Below are positions 51,923-60,800 of a stretch of 64,000 nt of DNA, in pieces. The notes beneath the pieces are model-generated. The model saw nothing but the letters and a program-made list of their open reading frames with translations. It searched no databases and was not told where the DNA came from. The translations under genes and the position numbers were made by a program. Origin of the DNA: GCA-958296115 sp965222445 (GTDB lineage: Bacteria > Chloroflexota > Dehalococcoidia > Lucifugimonadales > CAJWER01). The stretch spans positions 744,001 to 808,000 of the forward strand of contig CBDCTY010000002.1 in the NCBI GenBank assembly GCA_965222445.1, written 5' to 3'. Every line of letters starts with the position of its first letter. Position 1 is the first letter of the stretch.

Positions 51923-52437
51923 CTCTCTTCCGTTCGCCGCGATTCACCGGACCGCGGCAGTCGCAAAAAAGTGTGAACAAATCAAACGAGAAAAAAGACC
52001 CCTCATAGCTCTGCGCACGAATGCGGGGGGTTACGGGCCGTTCCCCCGTGACTCTGCGCAGGGATGCGGGGGGCTATAGACCCTCTTTTTTTCGGCCCCT
52101 TTCGTGCAGTATTGGGGGTGTACAGGAGTTTGAGTTTGGCAACAGAACGGCCTGAGTCGTGATTTCGTAGCTGGAACAGGGGTAAATCGCCCCCCTACAG
52201 GACGTAACCAGTGAACACTTTTAGAAAGGGTGCGTTCCGGACGGCAATGACATCGCCAAACGGGGGGAATGACATCGGCGGGTTGGTCGGAGCGGCGTAC
52301 CAATGACATTAGGCCCCGGAAAAGACGATTGAAGTGGGGGTGCGTGACGTCCCCAAAACCGTGGCCTGAGAGCGGGAAAAGGGCCGGACTGTGGCTGACG
52401 GAGGTTCAGACGGAATGTTGCGAGGGAGAAAAGAGCC
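51923..52437. other. Divergent control region of the conjugation operon
   Basis: These 515 bases separate the minus-strand operon from the plus-strand gene at 52438. They contain two copies of a 43-base unit (CTCTGCGCA at 52009 and 52052, each followed by ATGCGGGGGG), a T-run (52085-52092) that could end a transcript, the seventh CGTAGCTG core (52166-52173), a CCCCCCTACAGGACG string (52190s) related to strings in the left block, and three AATGACAT boxes. Both promoters probably lie here. Confidence 0.55.
52246..52309. promoter_or_regulatory. Three AATGACAT boxes, candidate operator
   Basis: AATGACAT occurs at 52246, 52268 and 52302, the first two in closely related context (GACATCGCC, GACATCGGC) and 22 bases apart. 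Spacing of about two helical turns fits a regulator binding on one DNA face. Confidence 0.4.
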
Positions 52438-53274
52438 ATGAAAACGACCGAACACGGCATCGAGGACAGCAAAGACGTGGAGAACGTCTACCACATGCGG
52501 CTCATGGCGCTGCTGAAAGAGCTGGTGCGGGACAAGGGCTTCAAGAGCGCGGCGCGGGTGCTGGAGCTGGACCAGCGGACGGTGGCCGAGTGCGCGAAGA
52601 CGGGGCAGCTGTCACGGCGGGTGCGCCAGGCCCTGGAGCGTGCGTTGCAGGAGGGCGTCGGTTCTGCTGCGGCTCGTCAGAGGGAGCGCAACGAGAAGCT
52701 GGAGCAGCGGGTCGAGACGCTGGAGAAGGGGCATGAGGCGTTGGCAAAGGACTATGACGCCCTGGGCAAGGAGGTGCGGAAGCGCGTGGCCGCCGTCGAG
52801 GGCCGGGTCGAAGCCCTGCGTCGGGATGGGGCACAGGGGACCGGGGCCGGTCACGCCGGCGCCGGTCCCTCCCAGGCGGAGAGCGGTGCGTCGGACGCTG
52901 GAAGGAAGCCTCCGCCGAGGCCCAGGTTGCGGCGAGAATACCCCGACCTCGTGACCCTTGAGCCCGCCGAGGACGACGAGGAGGTGTTCGGGGAGGCGTG
53001 GCCGATGATCGTCGAGTGGCGGGGACTGAAGGACGTTCACCCCAACGAGGGGAAAAGCCTGGACTGGCTGCGCACCGAGGAGCGGTTCCTGGCGTTGGAG
53101 CTGGCGTTGTTGGAGGAGCACGGCATGACGCTCCCCCCGGCTCGGTTTCCGCTGCGGGGCTTCGACCGCAACGGTCAGGTCAATTGGCGTCAGACGGCGC
53201 TCTTCGACACGCGGAGAGCGATCAGAAAGCGGGAGCTTCTGAACAGGCTGAGCCTCGGTCTGTTGTGGCGGTAG
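52438..53274 (+). CDS. HTH and coiled-coil protein, divergent from conjugation operon
   Basis: This 278-residue protein has an N-terminal helix-turn-helix-like part (LVRDKGFKSAARVLELDQRTVAECAKTG, residues about 30-57), a coiled coil (about 75-130, EKLEQRVETLEKGHEAL), a low-complexity Ala/Gly/Pro linker, and a C-terminal domain with WRGLKDVHPNEGKSLDWL and LALLEEHGMTLPPARFPLRG. The C-terminal part is of unknown family. A GGGAG site precedes the ATG. The position suggests a regulator or nucleoid-type protein of the element, possibly binding the AATGACAT boxes. Confidence 0.72.
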   Translation: MKTTEHGIEDSKDVENVYHMRLMALLKELVRDKGFKSAARVLELDQRTVAECAKTGQLSRRVRQALERALQEGVGSAAARQRERNEKLEQRVETLEKGHEALAKDYDALGKEVRKRVAAVEGRVEALRRDGAQGTGAGHAGAGPSQAESGASDAGRKPPPRPRLRREYPDLVTLEPAEDDEEVFGEAWPMIVEWRGLKDVHPNEGKSLDWLRTEERFLALELALLEEHGMTLPPARFPLRGFDRNGQVNWRQTALFDTRRAIRKRELLNRLSLGLLWR

Positions 53275-53627
53275 CCGGGCCGGGAGTGCGAAGGGTTTGC
53301 CAGTCAACTTTTGTGAACGATTTGGCGGCAGTTTGCGAAGGGGGTGTCGCAGGCCCTCTTTTGCGGGTCTCGAAGCGGCGATACTAGCCTCACTGTTTGG
53401 CTTTCTCCAAGGTTTCCGACCATAGAAACCTGGGTGCGTGATCCCTGTTGCACGGGCATGACCGGAGGATGATTCGCTCTCCTGAATGGTCGCCCACGAG
53501 GGAATTGCTGCCGAAGCGGAGTTTGACGTTGGTCCTTCGCAGGCAGTGCGGGCAGAGACGACGGAGTTGACGCTGGCCCTTCGTCCTCGGTCCAAGTCCG
53601 GCGGTCGGAGTGAGTAAGCCCTTCGCC

Positions 53628-53750
53628 CGTTGGACACCCGTTCAGCGATTGGAGTTGATCGCTTCTTCCGCTGGACACCCGCCTGACGCTTGGGGTTGAT
53701 CGCTCCTTCCGTTGGCAACCAGTCTGCCGGTTGGGGTTGATCGCTTCATC
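53628..53750. repeat. Three 41-bp tandem repeats
   Basis: Units at 53628-53668, 53669-53709 and 53710-53750, each starting CGTTGG or CGCTGG and ending TTGATCGCT-CTTC or CATC, with a partial fourth after 53751. Units differ at several positions, mostly in the middle, consistent with older duplication. Confidence 0.75.
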
Positions 53751-53965
53751 CGCTGGACTCAGGGACGGAACGCGCTCTGCGCCTCGTCCTCACTCGGTCG
53801 GAGTGCGCCTGCCTGTTGCAGACAGGTCTGTCGCTTCGACCGGCTCCTCATGCCCGCGGCATAGCTGACTGACGGCTAGGCCGCAGCTTCGACATGCGCC
53901 GGTCTGCCGTAGCAAGCAGGCTGGCCGCTTCACGCCTCGCAGCTTTTCCCACTGACGCTACTCAC

Positions 53966-53994
53966 CCCCGTATCTAGTACGGGGCAGGCTCTGG
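53966..53994. repeat. CCCCGTA hairpin with CAGGCTCTGG tail, copy 1
   Basis: Stem CCCCGTA/TACGGGG with a TCTAG loop, followed by CAGGCTCTGG. Same family as 9296, 40136 and 54199. Confidence 0.65.
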
Positions 53995-54198
53995 GCCGAG
54001 CTGCGTCTTCTGTCATGCGTCGGTCTGCGGCCACGTCGTGGGCCGGCCGCTTCATGTCTTGCAGCTTCCCCCAACGCTGACGCTACGCACCCTGGGCGAG
54101 TTGCGCCTTCTTCACCTGCGCCGTCCTGCGATGAGGTCGTAGGACAGCCGCTCCCCTCATAGCAGTTCCCCCGGCAGTCGATTCCCCCGACGAATCAC

Positions 54199-54226
54199 CC
54201 CCGTATCAAGTACGGGGCAGGCTCTG
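54199..54226. repeat. CCCCGTA hairpin with CAGGCTCTGG tail, copy 2
   Basis: Stem CCCCGTA/TACGGGG with a TCAAG loop, followed by CAGGCTCTGG; 233 bases after copy 1. Confidence 0.65.
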
Positions 54227-54370
54227 GGCCGGGCTGCGTCTTTCTTCACCCTCCGCTCCGTCTCTCGCGTCCGGCATCCGACCGTGGGCGGAGTGCGTCC
54301 AGCGTCAACCCATCACCGAAGACTCGCGCCGTGGATGCCTGCACGGGTCAACAACTGAAAGGAGGAGTCC

Positions 54371-54400
54371 ATGCACGTCAACGAGGTCCATCGCCGCTGA
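54371..54400 (+). CDS. Nine-codon leader ORF (MHVNEVHRR)
   Basis: A very strong ribosome site, AAAGGAGGAG, lies 3 bases before an ATG that is followed by only eight more codons and TGA. The peptide MHVNEVHRR has two His and two terminal Arg. A GC hairpin with a T-rich end follows 40 bases later and the four-HTH gene starts 137 bases after the stop. This is the layout of a translation-controlled attenuator. Too short for gene callers; evidence is the ribosome site and context only. Confidence 0.45.
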   Translation: MHVNEVHRR

Positions 54401-54439
54401 CGGCGGGGCCTCCGGGTCTCACAACACATCCCCATTCAC

Positions 54440-54480
54440 AAGGGTCGTCCTCGTTCGCCGGGGGCGGCCCTTCTTCTTTG
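54440..54480 (+). terminator. Attenuator-like hairpin before the four-HTH gene
   Basis: AAGGGTCGTCC (54440-54450) can pair with GGGGCGGCCCTT (54461-54472), allowing a mismatch or bulge, around a 10-base loop, followed by CTTCTTT. It lies between the leader ORF and the gene at 54537. Confidence 0.5.
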
Positions 54481-54536
54481 CCCGCAAGCGGGCGCAGGCC
54501 AGAGGCAACACAACACAACAGAAGGAGGACGGACCG

Positions 54537-55640
54537 ATGACTACGGCAACGATGGCAACCGGAACCAGGACGGCGGAGAGCGAGCTCAGGGCGGCGGCGA
54601 GGCGTCGCGGGATCACCATGAAGGAGCTTGCGGCGCTGATGGGCGTGAGCGCGGGCTACCTGTCGGGGCTTTCGACGGGGCGTACGCCGTGGACTCCGAA
54701 GATGCGGGAGAAGGCTGTGGCGGTGCTGGGAGAGGTCCCTGGGCAGGGGACCGTCTACCGCCAGGGCGGCGTCGTGACCGGCGAGAGCAGCTTCATCAGG
54801 GAGCGCGCCCGCACCCTGGGCATGACCATGCAGGACCTGGCCGACCGCGTTGGCGTGTCCTACAGCTACATGACGCAGGTTGCCCGTGGCCGCCAGAACA
54901 TGGGCGTCAAGGTCCAGGCAAGGGTCGAGTCGGCGTTGCACGCCCCGGCGAAGATCGCGCCCGCCACGTGCGCCAACCGCCAGGGCGTCGTCGTGGCCGG
55001 GGAGAGCAGCTACATCAGGGAGCGGGCCAGGGAGCTGGGCATGACCCTGCGGGACCTGGCCGACCGCGTGGGCGTCTCCTACGGCTACATGTCAATGGTG
55101 GCACGGGGTCATAGCAACATGGGCGTGAAGGTCCAGGCGCGGGTCGCGTCGGCGCTGGAGGCCCCGGTGAAGGTCGCGCCCGCGCAGCCCGCCTGCATCG
55201 ACCGGGAGGCCGTGTGGGACCGGATGAACGCCCACGGCTTCAGCCAGAACGAGGTCGCCCGGCGAGCGGGCATCAGCTCGGCCCATCTCTCCCAGATCAT
55301 GAACGGCAAGTCCTCCCCGTCGGCGGGCGTGCTGAAGGGGCTGCATGGTGTCCTGTTCCAGCCCACGACGGCGGAGCGGGTCATGCCCGCCGAGGTGAAG
55401 GTGCTGGGCTGGCGGAAGGGCGAGCGGAGCGGGATGGTCGTTCGCGGCGCCGGTGGCCCCGGGCGCGGCGCCAAGTCCGGCGGCGGCACCGTCCGCGTCG
55501 GCGGCCGGGTGCCCTGGGGCGCGAAGGCGGAGTACGCCTACCGCGCGGGATACGACGGCATGGGCCGGGTCTCGGTGACGCACGTCGTCGAGCGGGGCTA
55601 CTCCGCCATGCTGAAGCAGCCGGAGACGGCAGCCGCCTAG
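54537..55640 (+). CDS. Protein with four tandem XRE-type HTH units
   Basis: This 367-residue protein contains four helix-turn-helix units: residues about 16-65 (LAALMGVSAGYLSGLSTGR), 85-135 (LADRVGVSYSYMTQVARGR), 158-208 (LADRVGVSYGYMSMVARGH) and 224-275 (VARRAGISSAHLSQIMNGK). Units 2 and 3 are recent duplicates with shared flanks (GESSFIRERAR/GESSYIRERAR and NMGVKVQARV). A Gly-rich tail domain (GAKAEYAYRAGYDGMGRVSVTHV) follows. A GAAGGAGG site precedes the ATG. Four HTHs in one chain would allow binding to a long or repeated site. It is likely the master regulator of the element; unlike any regulator I know. Confidence 0.8.
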   Translation: MTTATMATGTRTAESELRAAARRRGITMKELAALMGVSAGYLSGLSTGRTPWTPKMREKAVAVLGEVPGQGTVYRQGGVVTGESSFIRERARTLGMTMQDLADRVGVSYSYMTQVARGRQNMGVKVQARVESALHAPAKIAPATCANRQGVVVAGESSYIRERARELGMTLRDLADRVGVSYGYMSMVARGHSNMGVKVQARVASALEAPVKVAPAQPACIDREAVWDRMNAHGFSQNEVARRAGISSAHLSQIMNGKSSPSAGVLKGLHGVLFQPTTAERVMPAEVKVLGWRKGERSGMVVRGAGGPGRGAKSGGGTVRVGGRVPWGAKAEYAYRAGYDGMGRVSVTHVVERGYSAMLKQPETAAA

Positions 55641-55648
55641 TGAGGTGT

Positions 55649-55753
55649 GAGCGACGGCCCGGCGCAAGACACCGGGCCGTCGCTCAGGGGGGAGGCTATC
55701 GCCACATCGACGGCGGCCTCCCCCCGGCTCTCCATGTATGCCGCCCTTTTTTT
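55649..55753 (+). terminator. Tandem terminator hairpins
   Basis: A perfect 14-bp stem (55649-55662 with 55672-55685), then a perfect 10-bp stem GGGGGGAGGC/GCCTCCCCCC (55687-55696, 55716-55725), and a run of seven T at 55747-55753. It ends the four-HTH transcript and may also insulate the convergent TPR gene. Confidence 0.75.
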
Positions 55754-55844
55754 GTTGCCCTGAATCACCGCCCGTCTTCGACATCGCTGAAGTGGGGGCA
55801 GCGGGCGCTCAGAACGCCCTCGAAGTCACATCCGCGCGGCGACG

Positions 55845-56996
55845 CTACCGCGCCGCCCGGCCTTCGCCCGCGCCTCCCCGCTTGCCCAGCGCCTCGCGGG
55901 CCAACCCCCTCGCCTCCCGCGCCGCGCCGTTGCCCGGCTCGATGCCGATGATGGCCTCGAAGTCCTCGACCGCGCTCTCGAACCGGGCCGCGTACATGCG
56001 GGCGATGCCCCGGCTGTAGAGGACATCCCTGTTTCGGGGGTCGAGGTCGATGATCCTGCTGTAGTCCTCTATCGCCAGCTCGTGCTGCTCCAGGCTGCTG
56101 TGGGCCAGCCCCCTGGCCGCCAGGGTCTCGGCATTGCCGGGGTCGAGCTCCAGGGACCGGTCGAAGTCCCCGACCGCCTCGTCGTAACGGCCCAGGCTGC
56201 CCAGGGCGACGCCCCTGCCCCGGAGCGCCGAGGCGTTGTCGGGGTCGAGTCCCAGCACGGCGTCGAAGTCGCCGAGCGCGGCCTCGTGTGCTCCCAGGTT
56301 TACGTTGGTGATCCCCCTGGCGTAGAAGGCGAGGCCGAACCTCCCTTCGATCTCGATGGCGGCGTCGAAGTCCCTGAGCGCCCTGTCCATCCGGCCCATG
56401 TCGCGGTATGCCATGCCCCTGTGGTAGCGGGCGTCGGCGAGGTTGGGATTCAAATCTATGGCCCTGCTCAGGTCCTTCACCGCCCGGTGGCGCCTGCCCA
56501 TCGCCAGGTGGGTCAACCCCCTGTTGTAGTGGGCGTCGGCGTCGCCGGGGGCCAGGGTGACGGCCACGTCGAAGTCGTTCATCGCCTCGGCCAGGTCGCC
56601 CAGCTCCGCCTTGCACGCCCCTCGGCTGTAGTGCGCCACGGCGTCGCCGGGGGACAGGCGGATGGCGGCGTCGTAGTCCTCCACCGCCAGGCGGCGCTCC
56701 TCCAGCTTGGAGTAGGCGCGCGCCCTGTCGAGGTGGGCGCCCGCATTGCCGGGGTCCAGGACGATGATCCTGCCGTAGTCCTCCGCCGCCCGGCGGTGCT
56801 CCCCCAGCTCGCCGTACGCCAGCCCCCTGACGGACAGGGCCTCGGCGTCGCGGGGGTTCGCCTCGATCCTCTCTGTCAGATGCTCGACCATCCGTTGAAG
56901 GCCCTCGCGGCCCACGCCGTCCATCATCCTGCGGAACCTCTGGTGCTCTTCTTCCGACGGTTTCCCCTGGTCCATCCCGTCATGCTCCTCGTTCAT
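55845..56996 (-). CDS. Tetratricopeptide repeat protein
   Basis: This 383-residue protein is composed of about ten TPR units (34 residues each; for example DAEALSVRGLAYGELGEHRRAAEDYGRII in parts) covering residues about 45-380. TPR arrays form superhelical scaffolds for protein contacts. There is no signal peptide or membrane segment, so it is probably cytoplasmic. ATG 56996 is preferred because AAGGAG lies 6 bases upstream; a longer frame to 57077 lacks a site. It is convergent with the four-HTH gene and may or may not belong to the mobile region. The partner is unknown. Confidence 0.9.
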   Translation of the reverse strand: MNEEHDGMDQGKPSEEEHQRFRRMMDGVGREGLQRMVEHLTERIEANPRDAEALSVRGLAYGELGEHRRAAEDYGRIIVLDPGNAGAHLDRARAYSKLEERRLAVEDYDAAIRLSPGDAVAHYSRGACKAELGDLAEAMNDFDVAVTLAPGDADAHYNRGLTHLAMGRRHRAVKDLSRAIDLNPNLADARYHRGMAYRDMGRMDRALRDFDAAIEIEGRFGLAFYARGITNVNLGAHEAALGDFDAVLGLDPDNASALRGRGVALGSLGRYDEAVGDFDRSLELDPGNAETLAARGLAHSSLEQHELAIEDYSRIIDLDPRNRDVLYSRGIARMYAARFESAVEDFEAIIGIEPGNGAAREARGLAREALGKRGGAGEGRAAR

Positions 56997-57318
56997 GACG
57001 CTCCTTCCGTATGACTCTTGATGTCTCGCTACCGGGCGGGTCCCTCGTTGCGCGGACGGCGTCCCCGGATGGCGCAAGCTGCGGCCTGCGGCCAGGACTC
57101 GAATCGGTCTCCACCGGCGGGACTCCGCGCCGGGCCATCCCCTCGCGGCCTCTTCCCTCCGGCGTGGCGTCTTCCCCGGCCCCCTACGGGACCGCCGCCA
57201 ACGATGCCCCTATGATGAGGCAGCCGCTCCCGTAAGGCAACGCCGGGGTGACGGGTGCGGATGGGGAGAGGCACGGCCAGGTGTGACGCCCTTCTTGCGT
57301 TTCCGGAGCGCCGCCCCC
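56997..57318. other. Intergenic region between two minus-strand genes
   Basis: These 322 bases hold no supported gene. A stretch near 57105-57145 (ACTCGAATCGGTCTCC) recalls the 3' half of a tRNA but does not fold into a T arm and acceptor stem. Confidence 0.4.
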
Positions 57319-57564
57319 CTAGTCGGTGAACAGGTGGGCGAGGCCCAAGGGTCTCGCCAGGGCCACCAGCGCCATCATGTTCCGCATGCTGGGGCGAGCC
57401 CGTCCCTTCCTCCAGCGCCGCATCGTCTCGTGGTGGACGTCGAGGCGACGGGCGATCTCCGCCCACGGCAGGCCCGACTCCTCCTTGAACCGTTCCAAGC
57501 GCTCCGGGAAGTCGTGGGGGACTTGGTAGGTTACTCTGCTGTGGTGGATGCGCTGTCTCGGCAT
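57319..57564 (-). CDS. Small XRE-like HTH regulator
   Basis: This 81-residue protein has an HTH (LPWAEIARRLDVHHETMRRWRKGRARPS) after DFPERLERFKEESG, closely like the protein at 40633-40962 (EDFGERLERLKEAGGLSWRGFAKAL and MWRRKG). GGGAG precedes the ATG by about 10 bases. The similarity to a regulator inside the conjugation operon suggests that the mobile region reaches at least to this point. DNA target unknown. Confidence 0.75.
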   Translation of the reverse strand: MPRQRIHHSRVTYQVPHDFPERLERFKEESGLPWAEIARRLDVHHETMRRWRKGRARPSMRNMMALVALARPLGLAHLFTD

Positions 57565-57624
57565 CGCTCAAGCTCTCCCAGAGCACAGCCGGAGACGCTC
57601 CTCAAAGCCGTGATGTTCCACCGG

Positions 57625-57867
57625 CTACGACGTGTCGTTGGCGACCATCCGGTTCATCAGGTTGGCTGCGTCGTTGTCCGCGAGGTCCCGAACCGGGGCC
57701 GCGCCCGCCCGGACCCTGGCTTTGTAATTCGTTCCGTCGATGGGACCGGCGACCTCGCGCCGCGCCGCGCCGCCGTTGCCGACAGGTATGTCCGCCCAGT
57801 CCGGCCAGACCGCCGCCCGGGGTCCGCCGACGCCGGCGATTGTCAATAGCGCCGTCGCCGGGGTCAT
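57625..57867 (-). pseudogene. Short ORF/fragment downstream of the RTX gene
   Basis: An 80-codon frame starts at an ATG that overlaps the RTX gene stop (ATGA). Its end, VRDLADNDAANLMNRM, matches the repeat text VRDLADNDAPSFTNYA of the large adhesin gene. It is therefore likely a leftover piece of a SwmB-type repeat rather than an independent gene, though the ATGA overlap would allow translation. Confidence 0.4.
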
Positions 57868-60800
57868 TCCACGCCAACGTCGGACGGGCAGGAGCCGCCG
57901 GTCGCGGCGGGTATGATGATCTTCACGGTGTCGCTGCTGGGCGGGTCGATGTAGGGCGGCATCAAATAGATCGTGCCCATGACCTCGCCGTTGTAGCTGA
58001 CGGTGATATTTCTGTAGTTGGGCGACGCGGTGTAGGTGGGATGGTTCTCCTGGGTCCTCCCGCACAGGTAGATCTGGTCTCTTTCGGTCTCGTGCTCGGC
58101 GTAGCTCCCGGCGGTTTCCGCGCCGGTCCAGTACCGGATGCGGTCATCGCCGAAGTCCTCGGTGGCGTTGAAATAGAACCGGTCGATGGGGTCGTCGGGG
58201 CCGATGCGTATGCCGTTCATGTAGTCGTCGCCGGGGCCGCCGGTCAGCCGGTCGCCGCCTCCCCCGCCGTCCAGCTCATCGTCGCCGTTGCCGCCGATCA
58301 GCGTGTCGGGGCCGTAGATGCCGCCGTACAGTTCGTCGTCTCCGTCGCCACCGTACAGCCGGTTGTTGCCGGCGCCGCCGCCCAGCACGTCGTCGCCGGC
58401 GCCGCCGCGCAAGGTGTCGTCTCCGTTTTCGCCGAGGAGCAGGTCGTCTCCGCCCAGGCCCTCCAGCGTGTCGTCTCCGCCTCCACCGTAGATGCAGTCG
58501 TCGCCGTCGTCTCCTCTCAGCGCGTCGGCGGCCCCCGTGCCGTGGATGCCGGGGAAGACGCTGGCCCAAGCGTAGGGACCGAAGGCGCCGTCGCGCTCCG
58601 CTCGCATCCGGAAGTTGTACCAGAATCCCCCGTACGCGCCGCAGACCGGCACTTCTACGACGACGGACAACCTGCCGTCTGCGGAGACGGGAGCGCTGCC
58701 GGAAATGGGAGTCCAACTCAACTGCACGGGAGCCGAATACTGGAAGTGGTAGCTGAGCGTGCTGTCACCGGCATCCTTCCAGCTCAACCTGACCTGGCGG
58801 CTCTTGCCCGCCACGGGGTCGGCTGAGAAGCCGGTGGGCGGTCCCAGGTCGTCGTCGTTTACGGTTACCGCCACCTGCGCCGTCTTGCCGTCGTAGCCGC
58901 CCCCCGACGCTTCCAGGGTCACCGTAACGCTCTCCTGGTCACCGTCAGCGTCGTTTACGCCAGAGACGGTCACCGTCTGCGCCGCGTTCCACTCGGTGGT
59001 GGTGAAGGTCAGGCTGGCCGGGGACACCTTGGCCGCATCCGTGTCATCGGAAGTGACCGATACGGTGACGCTGGCTGTGGGTTGCGTGGTCAGCCGCACC
59101 GTGAAAGTCCCGGTCCCGGCCTCCCCTACATCCAGGCTCAATGGGTACACCATCAGGTTGGCGTCGTCGTCGGTAACCGACACCGCCACCGACGCCGTCA
59201 GGCCGGAGTAGCCGGTGTCGGCCGACGCTGCTGTCAGGGTCACGGTCACGCTCTCGTCGTCCCCGTCGGCGTCGTCGACGCCGGAGACGGTCACCGTCCG
59301 CGCCGTGTTCCAGTTGCCGGCGCTGAAGGTCAGGCTGGCCGGGGACGCCGTGGCCGCTCCGGTGTCACTGGAACTGACGGATACGGAGACGCCGAACGTG
59401 GGCTGATGGGACAGCTGCACCGTGAAGGCGTCGCTGCCGGACTCCACTATATCCAGGGCCAGTGGAGCCACCAGCAGGCCCCGCGTGTTGTTGGTCACGG
59501 CCTGGCCGGTGAGATTGGCCGCCCGGTTGCCGGCTGAGTCCTGGATGGGGTTGTCCCCGGCGTTGGCCCGGTCGTAGCTCACCGTCACCGCCTGGCCCAC
59601 GCTCACCGCCTGGGCCAGGGTCAGCGTCACCGTCATGCCGCTCAGCGCCGTGCTGCTCACCGTCCGGCCCGCGCCCGCCACGCTCACCGTGAAGGCCCCC
59701 TTGTCCGGGGCCGACCCGCTCAGCGCCTCGTTGTAGGTCAGCACCAGGCTCGTCCCCTCCACCGTGGCGGTCGAAAGCGCGGGAGCCGTGAAGTCGCTCT
59801 TCACCGCCTGGCTGGTGAAGCTGGCCGCCCCGTTCCCGGCGCGGTCCTGTATCTTCCGGTTGTCGCCGCCTGCATTGGATGCGTCGTAGCTCACCGTCAC
59901 CGTCTGGCCCTCGGTCACCGCCGAGGCCAGGTCGATAAGCACGGAGTTGGGTTTCGCCGTTGCATACCCGGCGCCGTTGACGGTCCGGCCACTGCCGTCC
60001 ACGCTGACGGTGAAGGCAGCACCGGACGGGACCGGATCGGCGCTGCCGGATTTCAGCGGCTCGTCGTAGACCAGCTCCAGCTCGATGCCCCGCACCTCCG
60101 CCCGCACCAGCACCGGCGCCGCCGTGTCCACGTGCGTCACGGCCTGGCCGGTGAGATTGGCCGCCCGGTTGCCGGCTGAGTCCTGGATGGGGTTGTCCCC
60201 GGCGTTGGCCCGGTCGTAGCTCACCGTCACCGCCTGGCCCACGCTCACCGCCTGGGCCAGGGTCAGCGTCACCGTCATGCCGCTCAGCGCCGTGCTGCTC
60301 ACCGTCCGGCCCGCGCCCGCCACGCTCACCGTGAAGGCCCCCTTGTCCGGGGCCGACCCGCTCAGCGCCTCGTTGTAGGTCAGCACCAGGCTCGTCCCCT
60401 CCACCGTGGCGGTCGAAAGCGCGGGAGCCGTGAAGTCGCTCTTCACCGCCTGGCTGGTGAAGCTGGCCGCCCCGTTCCCGGCGCGGTCCTGTATCTTCCG
60501 GTTGTCGCCGCCTGCATTGGATGCGTCGTAGCTCACCGTCACCGTCTGGCCCTCGGTCACCGCCGAGGCCAGGTCGATAAGCACGGAGTTGGGTTTCGCC
60601 GTTGCATACCCGGCGCCGTTGACGGTCCGGCCACTGCCGTCCACGCTGACGGTGAAGGCAGCACCGGACGGGACCGGATCGGCGCTGCCGGATTTCAGCG
60701 GCTCGTCGTAGACCAGCTCCAGCTCGATGCCCCGCACCTCCGCCCGCACCAGCACCGGCGCCGCCGTGTCCACGTGCGTCACGGCCTGGCCGGTGAGATT

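Larger units (their letters stand above)
53275..54370. other. 1.1 kb non-coding block of hairpin-bearing repeats
   Basis: No gene is supported. The block holds three 41-base tandem repeats (53628-53750), then three looser units of about 100-120 bases starting at 53893, 54014 and 54113. Each has a hairpin (for example GTCTGC/GCAGGC, GTCCT/AGGAC) followed by CCGCTTC or CCGCT and GCAGCTT or GCAGTT. Two copies of the CCCCGTA hairpin with CAGGCTCTGG tail (53966, 54199) are embedded. It may be structured RNA or a transfer/replication site. Confidence 0.55.

Noticed and set aside
57100..57150. tRNA-like text (ACTCGAATC) in the 56997-57318 gap
   Set aside because: No T-arm pairing, no acceptor stem and no anticodon arm could be built on either strand.
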